DNA of 17,451 nt from Comamonadaceae bacterium UBA2334 (GTDB taxonomy: Bacteria; Pseudomonadota; Gammaproteobacteria; Burkholderiales; Burkholderiaceae_C). Position 1 is the first letter of the stretch. The number at the start of each line of letters is the position of its first letter. Location of the stretch: positions 448 through 17,898 of the forward strand of contig DDUQ01000094.1 in NCBI GenBank assembly GCA_002344885.1, given 5' to 3'. This document shows, in pieces, positions 1-7,962 of the stretch. A program made the translations under genes and the position numbers. The notes below the pieces were generated by a model. That model was not told where the DNA came from. It worked only from the letters and a program-made list of their open reading frames with translations, and ran no database searches.

Positions 1-301
1 GGAGTCAAACATGCAAGCCATGCGCACACACCACGCAGCCGTCCGTGCCCAACAAAGGGGCATCCCACCGCTGGTTCAGAACTGGCTCATTGATTACGGT
101 GCCGAGCAGTTCGATGGACACGGCGGCGTGGTCCGGTATTTTTCGTCAGATTGCATCCGCAAGATGGAGCGCGAGATAGGCAGCGCACCGCTGAAAAGAA
201 TGTCCGAGTACCTGCGCTGCTACTTGGTCCAGAGCAGCACCGATGGTGCCGTCATCACCGTTGGAAAACGGTTTGAAAAGCAGCACATCTGGCGGCATTG
301 A
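1..301 (+). repeat. Direct repeat, left copy (301 bp)
   Basis: This stretch aligns without gaps to 10266-10566; I count 27 base differences by hand, about 91% identity. The similarity begins at or before the window edge and stops exactly at the stop codon of the small gene it carries. The following bases (GTAAAC here, CTCCAA in the other copy) are unrelated. Confidence 0.9.
11..301 (+). CDS. Conserved hypothetical protein, 96 aa (left paralogue)
   Basis: This is a small soluble protein with no signal peptide or membrane segment. It opens with His7-His8 and an RAQQRG motif (residues 12-17). A central stretch around residues 29-45 is rich in Gly, Asp and Tyr, and a basic C-terminus follows a DGAVITVG strand. 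The layout resembles small DUF4258-like domains, but that is a weak impression and no function is assigned. A ribosome site GGAG lies 7 nt before the ATG. It has a 92.7% identical paralogue at 10276. Of 27 base changes between the copies only seven alter the protein, which suggests both are under selection. The promoter of this copy lies outside the window. The other copy has a putative ECF-sigma promoter, so this one may too. Confidence 0.8.
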   Translation: MQAMRTHHAAVRAQQRGIPPLVQNWLIDYGAEQFDGHGGVVRYFSSDCIRKMEREIGSAPLKRMSEYLRCYLVQSSTDGAVITVGKRFEKQHIWRH

Positions 302-322
302 GTAAACAGCCGCCACAAAGCG

Positions 323-373
323 AAGCCGTAGCCACTCACTGGCCCGGCTTGTTCATCAATGGGACGCATCCCA
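323..373 (+). terminator. Hairpins after the left 96-aa gene, possible weak terminator
   Basis: AAGCCG (323-328) pairs with CGGCTT (345-350), with an inner GCC/GGC pairing around an ACTCACT loop. A second small hairpin, TGGGA-CGCA-TCCCA, spans 360-373. A short T run (385-389) follows only after a gap, so this is not a textbook intrinsic terminator. The rest of the 302-410 gap shows no gene and no copy of the ECF-like promoter found elsewhere in the window. Confidence 0.3.
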
Positions 374-410
374 GTCCCTCCTCATTTTTGACAACCCAAA
401 AGATTCCCCC

Positions 411-2729
411 ATGCGACACACCCAATGCACCACCAAAGAGGGCGATGAGCTGATTCTGCAAGGCCTCAAAGCCCAGGGCCGAGTGGTGGGCCGAATGCTT
501 GAAATGACCCTGGCGCAAACTTACCTGAACGCTGAAGACAGGAGCGTGGAGGTCGTTTACACCTTCCCGCTGCCCCACGGCGCCGTGCTGCTGGGTATCG
601 AGGTCACGCTCAACGGCGAAAGCCTGCACGGCAAAGTCACCGCTAAGGCAGCTGCCCGTGAGTGCTATGAAGAAGCCCTGACCGAAGGCCACACCGCCTT
701 GCTGTTGACCGCCAGCCCCAATGGCATGCATACCCTGGAACTGGGCAACCTGCTGGCCAACGAGACAGCCGTCGTCAGGTTGACCTACGCCCAAGTACTC
801 AAGCCCGAACAGGGCAGCCTGCGCCTGACACTGCCCACCACCCTGGCACCACGGTATGGAGATGCAGTCAGACAAGGTGGTTACGAGCCACATGCGGTGC
901 CCGAATCCAGCACCACAGTCGAATACCCGTTTGACTTGGTCATGCACATCGAAGGCGAATTGGCCATGGCCCGCATCGGTTCACCGTCTCATCCCATCCA
1001 ATTGCAGTTGCTACCAGCCGTCGGCGCGAATCAGGCGAGAGCACAGGAAGTTCGCCTGGGCCGTGCCAGTTGGCTGGACCGTGACTTCATCTTGAAGTTC
1101 GATAACTTGGTGCACCCGTCTCAGGCGCTGGCTGCCTGGGACCTGCTGGAAGCTGGGGTGGCCGTGGTCATGGCCAGCTTCACACCCAACTGGCCATTGC
1201 CGCCATCGTCCCCCATCGCTTTGAAGGTGCTGGTGGACTGTTCGGGCTCCATGGCCGGTGACAGCATCCAGGCTGCACGCCGGGCATTGCACAAAGTGGT
1301 CGAGGAGTTGAACGACACCGACCGCTTCAGCCTGAGCCGTTTCGGAGACCGTGTGGAACACCGCAGCAAGGCGCTGTGGAAGGTATTGCCCCGCACCCGT
1401 TCTGCCGCGCAAATGTGGGTGTCACAACTCAGCGCTGACCTTGGGGGCACTGAAATGGCCCATGCCCTGTCATCAACACTGGCGCTGTCTGCCCAAACCC
1501 AGGCAGACCTGCTGTTGGTCACCGACGGGGAGGTTCACGCGGTCGATGAAGTCATCACCACCGCCAAGGGATCGGGTCAGCGTGTGTTTGTGGTGGGCAT
1601 CGGCACCAGCCCAGCAGAAGGCCTGTTGCGTCGGCTGGCGGAAGAAACCGGGGGCAGTTGCGAGTTCGTCGCACCCGGTGAAGAGGTGGAACCCGCCATC
1701 CTGCGGCTGTATCACCGCATGCGTTGCCCGGTGGTCACGCAAGTCCGTGTCGAAGGACCGCCAGGACTGGAACCCTTTGAGCAGACCGAAACACCCAAAG
1801 CCCTGTTCGATGGCGACAACTACAACCTGTATGCGCGGTACAGAACCCACACTGTTGATGCATTGATGCAAACATGGGTGTTGTGGGGCGTGGTCGAAGA
1901 CGAGGCCGAACCCCGGCAACTGGCCCGGGTGCGCCCGGCATTCATTGCCGATGAACACAACACCTTGGCCCGACTGGCCGCGCACACCCGGTACACACAA
2001 CTGCGCAGACAAGCGACCGGTGCACCACAGTGCCTGACACAGCCGTTGCCCGAGTTGGCAGAAAAGTACCAACTGGTCACAAACGACACCAGCTTTGTGC
2101 TGGTGAAAGAACGTGCGCCAGGGGAAGCAGCTGCAGACATGCCTGAACTGAGACAGGTCAAACACATGCAGGCAGCTGGGTGGGGCGGGCGGGGCAGTGT
2201 GCTGGCGGCACGGGACAATATAAGTGTGCCCAGTTGCTGGCGGCGGCCAAGTTCAGGCCCGTCAAATCAACACGCCGGCAGAAGCCTCTTTGACGACTTT
2301 GAGATTCCCGCATTTTTGCGCCGTGGCTCCGGTGCTGCAGCGCCTGCTGAAGATATGCCCAAATTGCCAAAGCGCTCAGCCGACAACTGGATTGCATTCG
2401 AGCCGAATGGTGTGTTGGACCTCATTCGATATGAAGGCTGGACACCGGCGGGCTTTGCCAAATGGCTGCAACTCAATCCGGCCCTGTGGCCAGCTGCCTA
2501 TGATGCACTGCGCGAAATGGGCCTTGGTGAATTGGTTGTGCAGTGGCTGCAACTGGTCATCGGGGCTGGAGAAGATGAGCCCACCGTGGTCACGGCCTTT
2601 AACCGCGTCATGGCCGGTGCCGCATGCCCGACTGAACTGGCACAACGTATCAGGCATGCGCTTGGCAACATCGATCCACACCACTGGCCCAGCAGTATCC
2701 TTTACCTTGACGAAGATTCAGACGCTTGA
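411..2729 (+). CDS. VIT domain plus von Willebrand factor A domain protein
   Basis: This 772-aa protein has no signal peptide or membrane segment, so it is predicted cytoplasmic. Residues about 15-145 match the VIT domain (LLE-type start, YTFPLP, then a Gly-rich strand region). A VWA domain follows from about residue 268. Its metal-ion-dependent adhesion site looks intact: DCSGS at D276-S280, T347 in GGTEM, and D372 in TDG. A proline-rich linker (about 590-650) leads to a helical C-terminal segment (about 655-755). VIT-VWA proteins act as metal-dependent interaction scaffolds; the partner here is unknown. The linker holds EIPAFLRR (631-638), which resembles the conserved tail peptide of FtsZ. 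The gene ends 46 nt before the TPR-CHAT gene on the same strand, so co-transcription is likely. No strong ribosome site precedes the chosen ATG. Confidence 0.88.
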   Translation: MRHTQCTTKEGDELILQGLKAQGRVVGRMLEMTLAQTYLNAEDRSVEVVYTFPLPHGAVLLGIEVTLNGESLHGKVTAKAAARECYEEALTEGHTALLLTASPNGMHTLELGNLLANETAVVRLTYAQVLKPEQGSLRLTLPTTLAPRYGDAVRQGGYEPHAVPESSTTVEYPFDLVMHIEGELAMARIGSPSHPIQLQLLPAVGANQARAQEVRLGRASWLDRDFILKFDNLVHPSQALAAWDLLEAGVAVVMASFTPNWPLPPSSPIALKVLVDCSGSMAGDSIQAARRALHKVVEELNDTDRFSLSRFGDRVEHRSKALWKVLPRTRSAAQMWVSQLSADLGGTEMAHALSSTLALSAQTQADLLLVTDGEVHAVDEVITTAKGSGQRVFVVGIGTSPAEGLLRRLAEETGGSCEFVAPGEEVEPAILRLYHRMRCPVVTQVRVEGPPGLEPFEQTETPKALFDGDNYNLYARYRTHTVDALMQTWVLWGVVEDEAEPRQLARVRPAFIADEHNTLARLAAHTRYTQLRRQATGAPQCLTQPLPELAEKYQLVTNDTSFVLVKERAPGEAAADMPELRQVKHMQAAGWGGRGSVLAARDNISVPSCWRRPSSGPSNQHAGRSLFDDFEIPAFLRRGSGAAAPAEDMPKLPKRSADNWIAFEPNGVLDLIRYEGWTPAGFAKWLQLNPALWPAAYDALREMGLGELVVQWLQLVIGAGEDEPTVVTAFNRVMAGAACPTELAQRIRHALGNIDPHHWPSSILYLDEDSDA

Positions 2730-2775
2730 TGTTTTTGTGCAAAGCACGTAGTCGTACAAACCGAACGCACCCAAC

Positions 2776-5700
2776 ATGAAAGCTTCCTTCGCCTACCGTT
2801 TGCGCATGGCTGCCTTGGCTGCGCTACTGGTTCTGTGTTGGGGGCCCGTGCACGCCCAGCTTGGCAACCCGCAGTGGGACAGGTTGCAAAAGGAATTCAC
2901 GGCTGCGAAAGAAGCAGGGCAACACCAGCACGCCTTGGAGGCGGCCGAGAAACTATTGCGAATCTCCGAAAAGGTATTTGGCACCAGCCATTCAAATACT
3001 GCAACCAACTTAATGCTGGTGGCAGCTGCCTTCAACGATCAGGGTCAACACGATAAGGCTCTTCCGTTGCTAAAGCGTGCTTGGGCGATCCGTAAAAAAA
3101 CCCTAGGTCCATACGATCCATACACTCAAGCAAGTCAAATTTCTTTAGCTGCTACTTACAGCGCGTTAGGGCAATATCACAAAGCGCTACCCCTTGATCA
3201 AGAGGCAGTGAACATCGCCGAAAAGGCTTTCGGCCCAAATCATCTAATCACTGCAGGAAGCTTGAGCATTTTGGCTAAGACCCATAAAAATCTAGCTCAG
3301 CACAAAAATGCGTTGCAACTAGAGCTTCGTGCTTTGGCTTTGTATGAAAAAGCACTCGGACTTGATCACCCTGACACTGCCCTCAGCCTGAACAGGCTGG
3401 CCCAAATCTATGGTGTACTCGGGCAGTACGACAAAGCCCTACCACTGGAACTGCGCGCGCTGGCCATTCGGGAAAAAGCCCTTGGACCAGATCATCTGGA
3501 TACTGCGCAAAGCTTGAGTAGCTTGGCCTTTACCTACAACGCACTTGCCCAATTTGATAAAGCTCTTCAGTTGGAACAGCGTGTATTGGAAATTCGAGAA
3601 AAAGTTCTGGGACCTGATCACCTAGAAACAGCCCACAGTCTGAACAACTTAGCGTTCATTTTCGACGATTTGGCCCACCATGAAAAAGCGTTGGAGTTGC
3701 AACTGCGTGCACTGGCCATTCGGGAAAAAGCCTTGGAGCCTGATCATCCAGACATACTTCAAAGCCTGAACAATCTGGCTAGCATTTACAGCGCACTGGC
3801 CCAGCACAACAAAGCTCTGCCGCTGCAACAGCGTGCGCTGGCAATCTATGAAAAAGTCTTGGGACCAGATCATCCAAGCACAGCCACCAGCCTGAATAAC
3901 TTGGCCCTCACCTACAGCGCGCTTGCCCAGTATGCCAACGCCCTTCCGTTGCATCAGCGTGCGCTGGCCATCTTGGAAAAAGCCCTGGGGCCTGACCACC
4001 CGGACACAGCCCGCAGCCTGAGCAACCTGGCCTATACCTACCGGGCGCTGGCCCAGCAAGACAAAGCCCTGCCACTGCAACAGCGTGCACTGGCCATTTG
4101 GGAAAAAGCCCTGGGGCCTGATCACCCGGACACAGCCCTCAGCCTGAACAACCTGGCCACAACCTACGACGATCTGTCCCAGACGGCAGAAGGCCTACCG
4201 TTGAAATTACGTGCGCTGTCAATTTTCGAAATTGCCCTAGGCCCAGAGCATCCAAGAACTGCTCTGAGCAAAAGCAATCTGGCCTACACGCTTGAAGTCA
4301 CGGGCCAACCAGCCCTCGCCGTTGCGTTCCTCAAGGCATCCGTCAACGCGTACCAAAGCCAGCGGGAGCGCGTGGGGCGAATTGATGCTGCCGCATTGCA
4401 GAGTTACACCGATTCGGTTGCCCCCACCTACCAAGCCCTGGCCCGGCTGCTGGTAGACCAAGGTCTTTTCCCCGACGCCCAACTGGTGCTCGACATGCTC
4501 AAAGAGCAAGAGCAGTTCGAGTTCATCCGCCGCAGCAGCACCGCAGACCCACGCAAAACCCGCATTGGCTACAACAGCCACGAGCAGCAGTGGATGACAC
4601 GCTACCGCCAGATTGCCGACCGCCTGGCCGCCCTGGGGGCAGAAGAGCAAGCGCTGCAAAAGCAGGCCAAACAGGGGCTGACCCCTGAACAGCAAAAGCG
4701 CCAGCAAAGTCTGGCGGCTGATTTGCGCGTGGCGCAAACTGCTTTTGAAGCCTTTCTGAAGGAGATGCAAGAGAACTTTGCACGCCAGGGCCCAGCCAAA
4801 GCAGAAGAGGCCCGTTCAACCAGCCAGGAGGCGTTGCGCGAGTTGCAAACCCTGCTGCGCAGCATGGGCCCAGATGCTGTGCTGCTGCAGTACTACGTGA
4901 CCGACAACCAGGTGGGCATGCTGCTGACCACCCCAGGTGTGCAACTGGCCCGCAGCACCCAGGTCAGTGCCAAAGAACTGAACCGCCAGATTGCCCAGTA
5001 CCGCCAGCTGCTGCGCGACCCCAAGTCCGATGTGCTGGCAGCCTCTCAAGCGCTGTACCAACTGTTGCTGGCACCGGTGGCGCAAGACTTGGAGCAAGCG
5101 GGTGCCAAGACCGTGATGCTGTCGCTGGACGGCCCGTTGCGCTACTTGCCGTATGCGTCATTGCACGACGGCCATCAGTTTGCAGTGCAGCGCTGGAACC
5201 TGCCCATGTACACCAGCGTGACCCGAAACCGCTTGCGCGATGCCACAACACCGCAGTGGCAGGCGGCCGGTTTGGGCGTGACGCGCGCGCTGGGTGAGTT
5301 TGCGGCGCTGCCCGCCGTCAAGGCAGAAATGCGCAGCATCATCAAAACGTCAGCTGGTGGCGTGTTGCCGGGCGAGGTGCATTTGGATGGCGACTTCACG
5401 GCACAGCGGTTGAAGGATGTGAGCCAACGCCCGTTTCAGTTGCTGCATGTGGCCAGCCACTTCCGCTTCAGCCCAGGGACCGAAGTCAATTCGTTCTTGC
5501 TGCTGGGTGACGGCAACCACCTGACGCTGGGCGACATTCGCACGCAGAACTACCGGTTTGACAACGTGGACTTGCTCACGCTGTCAGCCTGCGACACCGG
5601 GCTGGGTGGCGGGCGCGATGCACAGGGGCGTGAGATTGAGGGCTTTGGTGTCATTGCGCAGCAACAAGGTGCCAAGGCGGTGCTGGCCACGCTGTGGGCG

Positions 5701-5874
5701 GTGGCCGATGACAGCACATCGGTGCTGATGGCCGACATGTACCGCCAGCGGCAGCAAAGCGGTCTGTCCAAGATTGCGGCCTTGCAGCAGGCGCAGCGTG
5801 TCATGCTGAACTCAACGCGCCATGCCCATCCGTTTTACTGGGCCCCCTTCATCTTGATGGGCAATTGGAAGTGA
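2776..5874 (+). CDS. Exported TPR-CHAT protease
   Basis: This 1032-aa protein starts with a clear Sec signal peptide (Arg8/Arg10, hydrophobic 12-22, cleavage likely after VHA at residue 27), so the mature protein should be periplasmic. Residues about 30-515 are kinesin-light-chain-type TPRs. Ten consecutive 42-residue units start with ALPL-like residues and carry the LGPDHP turn, encoded at 3058-4317. A charged helical segment (about 570-700) follows. The C-terminal CHAT domain (about 730-1032) is a caspase-like cysteine peptidase fold. The predicted dyad is His895 in VASHF and Cys939 in LSACDTG. CHAT proteins cleave partner proteins, and TPR arrays usually sense or recruit them. The motif at the His reads SHF rather than the commoner THG. 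GC content is markedly lower in the first TPRs than in the CHAT part. It converges on higA, with a 14-nt gap. Confidence 0.92.
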   Translation: MKASFAYRLRMAALAALLVLCWGPVHAQLGNPQWDRLQKEFTAAKEAGQHQHALEAAEKLLRISEKVFGTSHSNTATNLMLVAAAFNDQGQHDKALPLLKRAWAIRKKTLGPYDPYTQASQISLAATYSALGQYHKALPLDQEAVNIAEKAFGPNHLITAGSLSILAKTHKNLAQHKNALQLELRALALYEKALGLDHPDTALSLNRLAQIYGVLGQYDKALPLELRALAIREKALGPDHLDTAQSLSSLAFTYNALAQFDKALQLEQRVLEIREKVLGPDHLETAHSLNNLAFIFDDLAHHEKALELQLRALAIREKALEPDHPDILQSLNNLASIYSALAQHNKALPLQQRALAIYEKVLGPDHPSTATSLNNLALTYSALAQYANALPLHQRALAILEKALGPDHPDTARSLSNLAYTYRALAQQDKALPLQQRALAIWEKALGPDHPDTALSLNNLATTYDDLSQTAEGLPLKLRALSIFEIALGPEHPRTALSKSNLAYTLEVTGQPALAVAFLKASVNAYQSQRERVGRIDAAALQSYTDSVAPTYQALARLLVDQGLFPDAQLVLDMLKEQEQFEFIRRSSTADPRKTRIGYNSHEQQWMTRYRQIADRLAALGAEEQALQKQAKQGLTPEQQKRQQSLAADLRVAQTAFEAFLKEMQENFARQGPAKAEEARSTSQEALRELQTLLRSMGPDAVLLQYYVTDNQVGMLLTTPGVQLARSTQVSAKELNRQIAQYRQLLRDPKSDVLAASQALYQLLLAPVAQDLEQAGAKTVMLSLDGPLRYLPYASLHDGHQFAVQRWNLPMYTSVTRNRLRDATTPQWQAAGLGVTRALGEFAALPAVKAEMRSIIKTSAGGVLPGEVHLDGDFTAQRLKDVSQRPFQLLHVASHFRFSPGTEVNSFLLLGDGNHLTLGDIRTQNYRFDNVDLLTLSACDTGLGGGRDAQGREIEGFGVIAQQQGAKAVLATLWAVADDSTSVLMADMYRQRQQSGLSKIAALQQAQRVMLNSTRHAHPFYWAPFILMGNWK
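3058..4317 (+). repeat. Tandem 126-bp units encoding ten TPRs
   Basis: Ten in-frame units of exactly 126 bp each encode 42 residues with the pattern AL-L-RAL-I-EKALGPDHP-T--SLNNLA-TY-ALAQ. Units 8 to 10 (about 3814-4191) are the most alike at DNA level, and units 2 and 3 the most diverged. This is a protein-coding repeat array, not a CRISPR or satellite. Confidence 0.9.
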
Positions 5875-5888
5875 GGGGTGGCGGGTGG

Positions 5889-6263
5889 TTACTTGATCAG
5901 CACTTCGGCTGGAATGTGAAGCCCCTCGTTCAACCGGCGGATCATGTTCAGTGACAGTGACCGCTTGCCGGCCAACACCTCGTACACGCGATTGAGTGGA
6001 CCAATATAGGGCACAAGGTCTTTCACGGTCAGGCCCGCCTGGTCCATGCGAAACCTGATGGCCTCGATGGGGTCCGGCGGCGCGATGGGGAAGTGTTTTG
6101 CCTCGTAAGCCTCTATCAGCGTGATGAGCGCTTCAAAGTACACGCCTTCTTCGCTGTCAGGGTCTGGCTCGTTGGGGGCATCAAAAAAAGCCTCGGCCTG
6201 TTTGAGCGCAGCCCGGTAATCGGCTTCGGTGTGCACGGGGTGCAGGGTGTAGCGGCTGTTCAT
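5889..6263 (-). CDS. higA: HigA-type antitoxin, helix-turn-helix protein
   Basis: This 124-aa protein has a C-terminal XRE-like helix-turn-helix. The region from about residue 65 contains the IEAIRFRMDQAGLT helix, the turn VPYIGPLNRVYEVL and the LAGKRSLSLNMIRRL recognition region typical of HigA. The N-terminal half is acidic and helical and likely binds the toxin. I chose the ATG at 6263, not an upstream in-frame start, because it overlaps the higB stop in an ATGA junction, the usual translational coupling. HigA neutralises HigB and represses the operon. Family and pairing are well supported; activity is inferred. Confidence 0.88.
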   Translation of the reverse strand: MNSRYTLHPVHTEADYRAALKQAEAFFDAPNEPDPDSEEGVYFEALITLIEAYEAKHFPIAPPDPIEAIRFRMDQAGLTVKDLVPYIGPLNRVYEVLAGKRSLSLNMIRRLNEGLHIPAEVLIK

Positions 6264-6565
6264 GGCTTTGACTCCACGGTAAGGGCTTGAATGGCATCGT
6301 ATTGCGCGTGTGTGCCCACAAACTTGATGTATAGGGCCGAAAACCGGTAGGCCACGGCCACGACCAGTCGGTAGTCGTTGCCTTTGATGTTGAACACTAC
6401 CCGGTTGTGCCCCAGAAAACTGGCACTGGCATAACGCGCTTTGATGTCTTGCGGTGTTTGCCAAAGGGCAGCAGCGGCCTCGTGGTACCAGTCTTCCAGT
6501 GGTTTTTGCGCGTTGGGGTGCTGCGTCCAGAACTCGACCAAGGTGCTTTTGGAAATCACTCGCAT
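6260..6565 (-). CDS. higB: HigB-type toxin, mRNA interferase
   Basis: This 101-aa protein starts MRVISKSTL and contains the HigB core FNIKGNDYRLVVAVAY and YIKFVGTHAQYD. These define the HigB family with a RelE-like fold, which cuts mRNA on the ribosome. Toxin precedes antitoxin, the standard HigBA order, with a 4-nt overlap. A putative -10 box TAAAAT (6577-6572) lies only 7 nt before the ATG, with no evident ribosome site, so the transcript could be nearly leaderless. Read-through from the nuclease gene 39 nt upstream is also possible. Confidence 0.88.
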   Translation of the reverse strand: MRVISKSTLVEFWTQHPNAQKPLEDWYHEAAAALWQTPQDIKARYASASFLGHNRVVFNIKGNDYRLVVAVAYRFSALYIKFVGTHAQYDAIQALTVESKP

Positions 6566-6604
6566 GGTTTCATTTTAGTCCCAATTTGGTACACATGAAC
6601 TGAT

Positions 6605-7177
6605 TCAGTCTGGATGATGAATGGGTGCAACTTTGCTTTTGCTGCGCTGCTGCTTCCTCCACTCCCAAGGCGGCGTGGGGTCGTCAGCCTGCCACAGGCC
6701 AACGCCATCGGCTTGGGCTCGGCTGGCCGCCTGGGCATACAGCCGCCGAGCTGCTGAGGTTTGCCCCTGTTCGTAGGCTGTGAAGTGCCAGGCAAGCCCT
6801 GCTTCAAGCAGTTGCACATTCACATCTTGGCCGTTCCTGAACACGGTGCCCACCTTGCGTTGGTAGCGGTCAAGTTTGTGGTGCTCAACCGTCACGTTGG
6901 CGTTCAACACCAGTGCAGACAAATACCGTCTGGCCGTTTGCCCGTAGGGCTGGTTGGTTTCTGGCGCGTCAATGCCTGCGAGCCGTACTTTGTGCAGTTG
7001 CTGCTGGTCATCTGAAACGGTGAGGGTGTCGCCGTCTTGCACGGCCACTACTTGCCCAACAAGGGTTGACGGGGGCTGGTGTGCGGGTTGGCCTGAAATG
7101 GTGCCCTGTGTGAGCAGTTGGCAGGCCAGCAACAGCAACAGTCGGCGTGTGCTGCTGTGTTTGCGGTGTTTTGTCAT
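6605..7177 (-). CDS. SNase-like (thermonuclease) nuclease, probable lipoprotein
   Basis: This is a 190-aa staphylococcal-nuclease-fold protein. The OB-fold core starts near residue 40. Expected active-site positions are present: D48/D50 in QDGDTL, R65, D70 and E73 in RLAGIDAPE, and R107 in DRYQRK, so a calcium-dependent phosphodiesterase is likely. The N-terminus is basic (KHRK, RR at 11-12), then hydrophobic 13-18, with a lipobox-like LLAC at 16-19. Export with lipid attachment at Cys19 is likely. The ATG at 7177 is preferred; an in-frame TTG at 7189 would add four residues. It lies 39 nt upstream of higB on the same strand and diverges from the DUF4407 operon. A role as an effector or in nucleic-acid scavenging cannot be told apart from sequence. 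Confidence 0.85.
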   Translation of the reverse strand: MTKHRKHSSTRRLLLLLACQLLTQGTISGQPAHQPPSTLVGQVVAVQDGDTLTVSDDQQQLHKVRLAGIDAPETNQPYGQTARRYLSALVLNANVTVEHHKLDRYQRKVGTVFRNGQDVNVQLLEAGLAWHFTAYEQGQTSAARRLYAQAASRAQADGVGLWQADDPTPPWEWRKQQRSKSKVAPIHHPD

Positions 7178-7252
7178 GGCCCATGTCAAGACGACTGGGC
7201 GTGGGAAAGGTCAGGACAGAGCGACTAAGGTGCAATGTTTCAGTTTCAAGCC

Positions 7253-7282
7253 TGACCTTTTGAGGTGGGCCCGGTCTTTATC
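7253..7282 (+). promoter_or_regulatory. Putative ECF-sigma promoter of the DUF4407/sigma operon
   Basis: A TGACCTTTT box (7253-7261) is followed 21 nt from its start by GTCTTTATC (7274-7282) and then ATGA. The same boxes with the same 21-nt offset occur at 10181-10210. Spacing and the GTC-type -10 fit ECF promoters. The predicted start of transcription leaves a leader of roughly 45-50 nt. The remainder of the 7178-7335 gap holds no other gene that I can support. Confidence 0.6.
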
Positions 7283-7335
7283 CATGACGGCGCAAAAGGC
7301 CGCCCCCTCTGTTCCTCAATTGACCAGGACCCATC

Positions 7336-7947
7336 ATGAACCTACCCAACTTCAGCATGAATACTGCCCCCGATGTGCAACCCGAGCCTTCAGCACCCAT
7401 CGAGCCACTTGCGGCTGACGCGGTTGACAACGTGGTGCAGTTGCAGGTTGATACCCCCATTGACCGCCCCGCTGGCCTCAAAGCTGACGACAGCGACACT
7501 CTGCAGACGGAGGCTCCAGCTCCCACCGCCAAAGCGCCAGGGGGCCTGATGGCCACGCCAGCCGTGGTGACGTTTTTCGGGCAAAACTTTTTTGGTTTTG
7601 GCCGGTACGACGGCGCACGCTACAAGTCTCAAGAGGCCCAGACGCAAGGCAGGGCTGCGTTGGTCTCGGCGTTTCAGAATGTGTTGTCTGGCGTGATCTG
7701 CCACAAGCAAATCAAGGTTGACGGTCTGCGCAATATGGAGGTGCAAACCGAAGGCTTGTGCCCCATTGCCACCCGGCAGTTGCGCTTGGCTTGCGAGCGG
7801 CTGGAACGTGAAATGGCCGATTTGCAACTGCAGATAGACCTTGCTGCGCAAGGCAAGGGGTGGGTGCTGGCCGCGCTGAATGAGTATCAGGTGGGCTTTG
7901 GCAAAGGCCTGCGTGAGGCCATCGACGCCGCAGTTTTGGGTCTGTGA
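7336..7947 (+). CDS. Hypothetical protein, first gene of the sigma operon
   Basis: This 203-aa protein is not recognised. Residues 1-75 are rich in Pro, Ala, Asp and Glu and look disordered. Residues about 78-203 look folded and start with a Phe/Gly-rich VVTFFGQNFFGFGRYDG stretch. A helical hairpin (about 140-180) follows, including RQLRLACERLEREMADLQLQIDLA, and then a short C-terminal helix. There is no signal peptide or membrane segment. A good ribosome site AGGA (7326-7329) sits 6 nt before the ATG. It follows the putative ECF promoter and is 15 nt upstream of the DUF4407 gene, so it is very likely co-transcribed with it. It may be a soluble partner of the DUF4407 protein. Confidence 0.75.
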   Translation: MNLPNFSMNTAPDVQPEPSAPIEPLAADAVDNVVQLQVDTPIDRPAGLKADDSDTLQTEAPAPTAKAPGGLMATPAVVTFFGQNFFGFGRYDGARYKSQEAQTQGRAALVSAFQNVLSGVICHKQIKVDGLRNMEVQTEGLCPIATRQLRLACERLEREMADLQLQIDLAAQGKGWVLAALNEYQVGFGKGLREAIDAAVLGL

Positions 7948-7962
7948 ACAAGGGGAACCCGC

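Noticed and set aside
1473..2165. Minus-strand open frame of 230 codons
   Set aside because: It is antisense to the VIT-VWA gene. Its Cys/Gln/Gly-rich composition is what the complement of that gene gives.
2730..2775. Possible ECF-type promoter before the CHAT gene
   Set aside because: A TGAC occurs at 2708, but there is no GTC-type -10 at the expected 21-nt offset. The gene probably reads through from the VIT-VWA gene.
3058..4317. Regular 126-bp repeats that could suggest a CRISPR or satellite array
   Set aside because: The period is a multiple of three, the frame stays open, and each unit translates to a 42-residue TPR. There are no spacers.
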